Below are positions 59,630 through 64,000 of a stretch of DNA of 64,000 nucleotides, piece after piece. Under the pieces are notes generated by a model. That model saw nothing but the letters and a program-made list of their open reading frames with translations, did not search any database and was not told where the DNA came from. Made by a program: the position numbers and the translations under genes. The stretch is taken from assembly GCF_032337135.1 (NCBI RefSeq), contig NZ_JAVXZZ010000001.1:248001-312000 (forward strand). The letters are read 5' to 3'. Numbering within the stretch: the first letter of the stretch is position 1; each line of letters starts with the position of its first letter. This DNA comes from Allorhodoferax sp032337135 (GTDB lineage Bacteria; Pseudomonadota; Gammaproteobacteria; Burkholderiales; Burkholderiaceae_C).

Positions 59630-59637
59630 AGTCCCCT
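59605..59637 (-). promoter_or_regulatory. Terminator-like hairpin enclosing the ubiJ start codon
   Basis: On the minus strand AGGGGAC, a 12-base loop TATGGCAACACA, and GTCCCCT form a perfect 7-bp stem followed by TTTTTCTTTCT. The AGGGG of the first arm is the probable Shine-Dalgarno site and the ATG is in the loop. Folding would hide the ribosome site or stop transcription coming from the Tim44-like gene. Confidence 0.55.
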
Positions 59638-59667
59638 ATTATGTCCGCTGGGCCGTGGGGCCTGCGC

Positions 59668-60654
59668 TCACTGCAGAGCCTGCACACCGGCCACCAGCCA
59701 GCCACCACCGGCCTTCGGTTTGGTCATGTTCCATACCTCGCGGAACGGGTTCGGGCTGGTGCCCGCTTCCTCGCGGATCATGCCCGAAAACTCGACGCTG
59801 GCCATGTACTCGGCGTCCAGCTCCTCAATGCCCAGCAGGTGCGCATCCAGCATCACCACCTCGGTCATGTTGGCCATGCCAGGCTGCTGTTTTTCGCGTT
59901 CGGCCAATTGCGCCTTGATTTCCGCCACCATGTCGTCGGTCATCATGGAGCGCAGGGTGGCGATGTCACCCTTGTCCCATGCCGCCTGCAGATTGATGAA
60001 ATTGGTCTTGGCGGCCTTGACAAAGCCGTCGGTGTCGAAACCGGCAGGAATACCCCAATTTTGCGCCCCCGACAGTGCAGAGCCGATGATGGAGCCACCG
60101 GACGTTGCACTCACGGGGGCCTGGAACGCGGTGCTGTTCCGCTCCCAGGGGCGTGCGGAGGCGTCGTTGCCGACGTTCTTGGGGTTGTAGGGCTGCGACA
60201 CCGCGAAAGGCGCATGACCTGCACCCTGGGCAGCATAGCCCCCGACAGCCACCGGGCTGGCCCTGCGGCGCATGAACCAGCTGATAGCCATGAACACCAA
60301 GCCCGCAAACAGCAGCAGCGTCAGCATGTTGCCCATGCCTTCGCCCAGGCCCATGGAATGGGCCAGCCAGGCCAGGCCCAGACCGGCAGCCAGACCGCCC
60401 AGCATGGCGCCCCAGGGGCGTTTGGCTGGCTGTGCCGGCGCAGGCGTCGGAGTGGGCGCCACCGGTTTGTTGGCGGACGGCGCTGCAGCGCTATTCTGCG
60501 CGGGCGCCGGGGCTGGCGCCGGAGTGGCTTGCCGCTGAGTCACGTTGCTGCTTTGTTTGCCCATGGAGCCGCCGCCCCCCAGGCGCTTGGCGGCCTCGGC
60601 ATGCACGCCGGTCAGGACCAGTGCCGCGGCCAGGAATAGGTTCCACAATTTCAT
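59668..60654 (-). CDS. Tim44-domain-containing membrane protein
   Basis: A 328-residue protein with a signal peptide (about 1-20, ending AEA) and a Gly/Ser/Ala/Pro-rich low-complexity stretch (about 25-80). A hydrophobic segment or pair (about 83-125, GGLAAGLGLAWLAHSMGLGE and LTLLLFAGLVFMAISWF) leads to a C-terminal Tim44-like domain (about 190-325) ending AGGGWLVAGVQAL. Tim44-like domains bind membranes or proteins; the bacterial versions have no firm role. It is on the same strand between ubiE and ubiJ, 59 bp and 38 bp away. Confidence 0.9.
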   Translation of the reverse strand: MKLWNLFLAAALVLTGVHAEAAKRLGGGGSMGKQSSNVTQRQATPAPAPAPAQNSAAAPSANKPVAPTPTPAPAQPAKRPWGAMLGGLAAGLGLAWLAHSMGLGEGMGNMLTLLLFAGLVFMAISWFMRRRASPVAVGGYAAQGAGHAPFAVSQPYNPKNVGNDASARPWERNSTAFQAPVSATSGGSIIGSALSGAQNWGIPAGFDTDGFVKAAKTNFINLQAAWDKGDIATLRSMMTDDMVAEIKAQLAEREKQQPGMANMTEVVMLDAHLLGIEELDAEYMASVEFSGMIREEAGTSPNPFREVWNMTKPKAGGGWLVAGVQALQ

Positions 60655-60712
60655 ATCGACTCCAAAACAAATTCAACCAGGCAGGTATGACCCAAGTATC
60701 GGATTCCAAGCC

Positions 60713-61444
60713 TCAGCACTTGATTCCAACATGCAAAGCGACCACCCCGCCCGTCATGTTGTGGAAGTCCACATGTCCAAAACCACATTTGTGCATCAGG
60801 GTCTTTAACTCTTCCTGGCCCGGATGCATACGGATGCTTTCTGCCAAATAGCGGTAGCTGCCTTCGTCACCGGCAACCATCTGCCCCAGCTTGGGCAGGA
60901 TCTTGAACGAATACCAGTCGTAGAGTTTTTCCAGCGGCGGGGCTACCTTGGAAAACTCCAGCACCAGCAGCTTGCCGCCGGGCTTGAGCACACGGTTCAT
61001 TTCCTTGAGTGCCTGGTCCTTGTGCGTCATGTTGCGCAAGCCGAAGGCAACACTGACCAAATCGAAATGGGCATCGGGAAAAGGCAGTTTCTCGGCATCG
61101 CAAACCACGGTAGGCAACGCGATGCCGTGGTCCAGCAACCGGTCACGACCGGTGCGCAGCATGGCTTCATTGATGTCGGTATGCACCACCTGGCCACTCT
61201 TTCCGACTTTCTTGGCAAATGCCATGGCCAAGTCGCCGGTGCCTCCCGCAATATCCAACGCACGGTCCCCCTCCTGCAGGTTGGCGACCATCACGGTGTA
61301 AGCCTTCCAGGCACGGTGCAGTCCCATGGACATCAGGTCGTTCATGATGTCGTACTTGGGGGCCACCGAGTCGAACACGCCACGCACATGGCGTGCTTTT
61401 TCCGACTCGTCCACGGTCTTGAAGCCAAAATGGGTCGAGCTCAT
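60713..61444 (-). CDS. ubiE: Ubiquinone/menaquinone C-methyltransferase UbiE
   Basis: A 243-residue SAM-dependent methyltransferase for C-methylation of the quinone ring. It begins MSSTHFGFKTVDESEKARHVRG-like (residues 1-20 shown in part). The family signatures are YDIMNDLMSMGLHRAWK, LDIAGGTGDLAMAFAKK (SAM-binding), FGLRNMTHKDQAL and ILPKLGQMVAGD. The ATG at 61444 is chosen over one five codons upstream that gives an atypical start. It heads the ubiE - Tim44 - ubiJ - ubiB group. Confidence 0.97.
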   Translation of the reverse strand: MSSTHFGFKTVDESEKARHVRGVFDSVAPKYDIMNDLMSMGLHRAWKAYTVMVANLQEGDRALDIAGGTGDLAMAFAKKVGKSGQVVHTDINEAMLRTGRDRLLDHGIALPTVVCDAEKLPFPDAHFDLVSVAFGLRNMTHKDQALKEMNRVLKPGGKLLVLEFSKVAPPLEKLYDWYSFKILPKLGQMVAGDEGSYRYLAESIRMHPGQEELKTLMHKCGFGHVDFHNMTGGVVALHVGIKC

Positions 61445-61457
61445 CAAAATTCCAATC

Positions 61458-61513
61458 AATTCGGGCTCAGGCCCTTGTAAATACAGCGCAGTGAGCTATC
61501 AAAAACAGAGCAA
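61458..61513 (-). repeat. Dispersed REP-like repeat, copy 10 (degenerate)
   Basis: Read on the minus strand: GCTCTGTTTTTGATAGC, then TCACTGCGCTGTATTTACAA, then GGGCCTGAGCCCGAATT. It fills the gap between the DUF971 stop (61514) and the ubiE start (61444). Block order is conserved, with several mismatches. Confidence 0.65.
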
Positions 61514-61927
61514 TCAATGCCCACCGCAGGATTTTCCGGCAGCTTCCGGCATGGGATCGTCGCGATGACGCTGCGCAGCCTCGAGTCTATCCAAATAGGA
61601 CTGCCACCGGACTGACTGCTCGGCACCGAGTTGGTAGAGGTAGTCCCAGGTGTAGATGCCGGTGCTGTGCCCATCGGAGAACGTGGGTTGCACGCCATAG
61701 TGCCCGACCGGATCCAGCGCCACGATATCGACTTGGCGCTTGCCGGTCTGCAAGACCTCCTGGCCGGGCCCATGGCCCTGCACTTCGGCCGACGGGGAGT
61801 AGACCCGCAGATACTCAAACGGCAACGAAAACCGCGCCCCGTCGGAAAAGCGGACTTCCAATATTTTCGAGGTGGAATGCACCACCATTTCCTGCGGCAC
61901 AACGCCACCCGGTTGCAAACCGGCCAT
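61514..61927 (-). CDS. DUF971 domain-containing protein
   Basis: A 137-residue protein of the DUF971 / gamma-butyrobetaine-hydroxylase N-terminal-like family. Segments SKILEVRFSDGARFSLPFEYLRVYSPSAE and YGVQPTFSDGHSTGIYTWDYLY are typical (each quoted in part). It usually sits beside ubiE in beta-proteobacteria, as here. The family has been linked to iron-sulfur or quinone biology by context only. The ATG at 61927 (MAGLQPGGVVPQ) is used; a TTG four codons earlier is possible. Confidence 0.88.
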   Translation of the reverse strand: MAGLQPGGVVPQEMVVHSTSKILEVRFSDGARFSLPFEYLRVYSPSAEVQGHGPGQEVLQTGKRQVDIVALDPVGHYGVQPTFSDGHSTGIYTWDYLYQLGAEQSVRWQSYLDRLEAAQRHRDDPMPEAAGKSCGGH

Positions 61928-61942
61928 AGAACACCCCAATAT

Positions 61943-63580
61943 TCAAAAACGTGCGGTCAGATTGACATGCAACTTGCTGTCGCCCTGCGCCGGCAGGTCG
62001 GACGCGGAACCGCTGGTCACGCTGGCGCCGCGAACGATACGCGCCCATTCTGCCGTCAGCCCCAAATTGCCTACACCGTAGCGCAAACCAAGGCCCACAC
62101 TGGACAAGCCATCGGTGGACGCCTTTGTCGTAACCTTGTCGGTGTTATTGCTTGCCAAGATGCCCGCATCGAGAAAACCGACCAGTCGCAGCCCCGGTGT
62201 GAGTTCCGGTGTGCTGAGTTCCAACGATGCGAACACGCCACTATCGCCGGAAATCGGGCGCTCAGAGGTTCCCCGGACCGATGATGCCCCGCCCAATCCG
62301 AATTGTTCGCCCGAAATCAGCGCATCGGATGTGAGCTGGAATTGGGTCTTTGCCCCCCACAACCATCCGGCAGCGAACGCCTTGGTGTAGCTGGCATCAC
62401 CGCGCAGAGCGTTCCAGCCGACCGTCTGGATTCGGCCATCCTCTGCTTGGTAGGCGGCAAGCGATGCCCCTGTCCCGGACGCCATGTTGGACGCCCAGTT
62501 GACGCTGTAGCTCCACATCGCGGTATCGGATTCCGTGCGTGATGCGTAGCCCAAGGTGAGGGGCTGACTCTTGCGGTTAATCGGATTGAAGCTCAGATCC
62601 ACCGGGGTGTACTGCACGATACCGCCAACCGTGATTTTGGTTGCATTAAAGGTCTTGTCTTCCCACCCCAGCGTCAGGTAGGAACGACGCCCACCTTGCG
62701 GCTGGAGGTAATGGCTGTAGGAAACACCATAGGTTTCACCCACGCCGCTGGTGTTGAAACTGGCAAACTTGCCCACAACATCGGAATTGGTATAGCTCGC
62801 CGATAGCGCGCCACCGTACGCATACAGCGGAATGCGGTAGCTCAGACCCAATTGCTTCACATCACTGCTGCGCTCCAGTGAGGTTGTGTAGGCCACCGAG
62901 GCCTGGTGATCCAAGCCAAACAGGTTGTTGTGAGCTGCGACCACGGCCAAACGGTCTCTTCCGGTCGCCTCATTGCCGGTATTGCTCAACCCGAGCAACA
63001 GGCTCAACGGGCGCTCGTCGACCACTTGCACACGGGCGTCGATGCGGTCCGGCTCTTCCGACTCCCGCAAGCCGACCTGGATGCGCTTATTGGGATTTTC
63101 GTTGGCCAACGCAGTCTGCACGGCCAGTCGACTGAAGCTCGGTGCGCCACCCTCGCGCAATTCAGGGATACTGGCTCGAATATTCTGCTCGGTGTTGAAC
63201 TTGGCACCCTCGACCACCACCTTGCCGATCACGAACTTGACGATGTTCAACGTTACCTTGTCTCCGACCTCCTGCGGTGGCAGCGCAACACGGTGGAGCA
63301 AAAACCCCCGATCCCTCAAAGCCTTCTCCAACGCCGCACTGGCCTGCTGAAGTGTTTCGATGGTTGCCTGGTTGCTGATGAAAGGTGCCAAGAGACGTGT
63401 GGTCTCCTCGGAGGGCAGCGGGATGTCGCCCGTAAGCTCAAATCCGCGTATGCGAAACGAAGGAGAAGCCGCAGCAGGGCCTTCCTGGCCCAGCGCGGGC
63501 ACCGCTAGCACCGACAATGAACCTGCCAGAATCCAGGCCGAAGGTAGAGCAGGAGCGTACCGACCGAAGCAGTTACTCAT
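61943..63580 (-). CDS. ShlB/FhaC/HecB-family outer-membrane transporter (TpsB)
   Basis: A 545-residue two-partner-secretion transporter. It has a signal peptide (to about residue 32, ALGQ), POTRA-type domains (about 45-200, with FRIRGFELTGDIPLP and LIVKFVIGKVVVEG-like strands) and a ShlB-type 16-strand beta-barrel (about 210-545) ending in phenylalanine (LHVNLTARF), the BAM signal. The barrel-plug loop motif usually read as VRGY or VRGF is VRGTSERPISGDSG here, so the aromatic is missing. The ATG at 63580 is preceded by AAGGATG; ATGs at 63589 and 63601 are alternatives. Its partner lies just upstream. Confidence 0.92.
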   Translation of the reverse strand: MSNCFGRYAPALPSAWILAGSLSVLAVPALGQEGPAAASPSFRIRGFELTGDIPLPSEETTRLLAPFISNQATIETLQQASAALEKALRDRGFLLHRVALPPQEVGDKVTLNIVKFVIGKVVVEGAKFNTEQNIRASIPELREGGAPSFSRLAVQTALANENPNKRIQVGLRESEEPDRIDARVQVVDERPLSLLLGLSNTGNEATGRDRLAVVAAHNNLFGLDHQASVAYTTSLERSSDVKQLGLSYRIPLYAYGGALSASYTNSDVVGKFASFNTSGVGETYGVSYSHYLQPQGGRRSYLTLGWEDKTFNATKITVGGIVQYTPVDLSFNPINRKSQPLTLGYASRTESDTAMWSYSVNWASNMASGTGASLAAYQAEDGRIQTVGWNALRGDASYTKAFAAGWLWGAKTQFQLTSDALISGEQFGLGGASSVRGTSERPISGDSGVFASLELSTPELTPGLRLVGFLDAGILASNNTDKVTTKASTDGLSSVGLGLRYGVGNLGLTAEWARIVRGASVTSGSASDLPAQGDSKLHVNLTARF

Positions 63581-63591
63581 GGTGCGCATCC

Positions 63592-64000
63592 TTATCGACA
63601 TTGCTGACCCGAAGTCGCATTGATATCTCCCATCAGGCTGGACAAGCCCGGATTGGGGTTGTTCGGCAAGGGCAGTCGATCGGTCTGGATGAACAACGGC
63701 AGACTTCCCGGGCGACCGGTGCTTCCATCAGGCAGGGCGAAACCAGTCTCTCCCCGACCCAAGTGCAGCGTTTCCTTAGACGAAACAACTTCGATATGGC
63801 CATCGCGCACGAACACGAACAGGCCCTCCTCCTCAACGTTGGGCTGACCCACACCAAACAACTGCTGCAGGTTTACCGGAACCTGATCCGGGCGCGGCAG
63901 GTTGTCCAGCGTCGGGGCATTCAACGGACGAATGCCGCTGGGCCCAACGAACAATCCCTGACCCGCTTGAAGTACCTGCAAGGCTGTCTGGCCCGTGGGC
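63592..64000 (-). CDS. FecR-like/TPS partner protein, C-terminal part only
   Basis: The minus-strand frame is open to the right edge, so the N-terminus is outside the window. The visible 135 residues include EEEGLFVFVRDGHIEVVSS and LHLGRGETGFALPDG, which look like the repeated strands of a FecR-type domain. A Pro/Asn-rich end (DRLPLPNNPNPGLSSLMGD) and a final cysteine follow, before the stop at 63592. It is 11 bp (or an overlap, depending on the start) before the TpsB gene. FecR-domain proteins are sometimes secreted by such TpsB channels, so it may be the cargo; a haemagglutinin-type TpsA could also be further upstream. Confidence 0.7.
   Translation of the reverse strand, partial: PTGQTALQVLQAGQGLFVGPSGIRPLNAPTLDNLPRPDQVPVNLQQLFGVGQPNVEEEGLFVFVRDGHIEVVSSKETLHLGRGETGFALPDGSTGRPGSLPLFIQTDRLPLPNNPNPGLSSLMGDINATSGQQCR

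Noticed and set aside
1..64000. CRISPR arrays, tRNA or rRNA genes, transposase genes
   Set aside because: I looked for regularly spaced direct repeats, tRNA-like T-loops and CCA ends, and transposase or integrase motifs, and saw none. The short repeats are scattered and not arrayed.

Overview
This 64 kb window looks like chromosomal DNA of a beta-proteobacterium of the family Comamonadaceae (Acidovorax, Simplicispira or Rhodoferax type). The evidence is high GC with strongly GC-biased third codon positions, the gene neighbourhoods (ubiE/ubiJ/ubiB with aspS, folE and clsB; paired cyanophycin synthetases; NAD-dependent formate dehydrogenase), and a dispersed ~55-bp repeat of a type I associate with this family. 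No rRNA, tRNA, CRISPR array, transposase or phage gene was seen. Assignment below family level is not possible from this window.

Layout. 1-0.5 kb: end of an AT-richer, possibly mobile segment, with a partial unknown gene. 0.8-4 kb: a FecR / OmpA-lipoprotein / CHASE2-adenylate cyclase operon. 4-6.6 kb: an orphan FtsX-type permease. 6.6-7.1 kb: a long non-coding palindromic repeat. 7.3-8.4 kb: a solute-binding protein and a VOC protein. 8.5-15.1 kb: NAD-dependent formate dehydrogenase (fused FdsG-FdsB, FdsA, FdhD) with a LysR regulator upstream. 15-23 kb: Mrp/ApbC, a patatin lipase, two secreted proteins, MetG. 23-28.6 kb: DUF1275 and SulP membrane proteins, NadB, a dihaem cytochrome c, PanD. 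28.6-31.2 kb: a disturbed region with two unknown genes and duplicated 3' ends of panD and nadA around a second palindromic repeat. 31.2-36.7 kb: nadA, nadC, scpA, panB, panC. 36.7-44.4 kb: a cyanophycin locus (DUF1854 protein and ABC exporter-like protein divergent from cphA' and cphA). 44.5-52 kb: gpsA, secB, grxC, rhodanese, gpmA, a Ctp protease, a diguanylate cyclase, a MinD-like ATPase, a BLUF photoreceptor, folE. 52-61.9 kb: a long minus-strand block of lipid, pterin, tRNA-charging and ubiquinone genes (clsB, phosphatase, nudB, aspS, DUF502, fmdB, ubiB, ubiJ, Tim44-like, ubiE, DUF971). 61.9-64 kb: a TpsB transporter and the end of its FecR-like partner.

How it works together. Two cofactor pathways interleave here: NAD (nadB, nadA, nadC) and pantothenate/CoA (panD, panB, panC). 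Both draw on aspartate, which is also the backbone of cyanophycin made by the adjacent cphA pair. Formate dehydrogenase would return NADH.

The most unusual content is structural. First, one dispersed repeat occurs about ten times, three of them in frame inside fdsB, nadB and metG, and others supply start or stop codons. Second, two ~400-500 bp palindromes each carry this repeat at their centre. Third, the panD and nadA tail duplications flank two unrecognised genes symmetrically. All similarity statements come from reading the sequence by eye; no database search was run.
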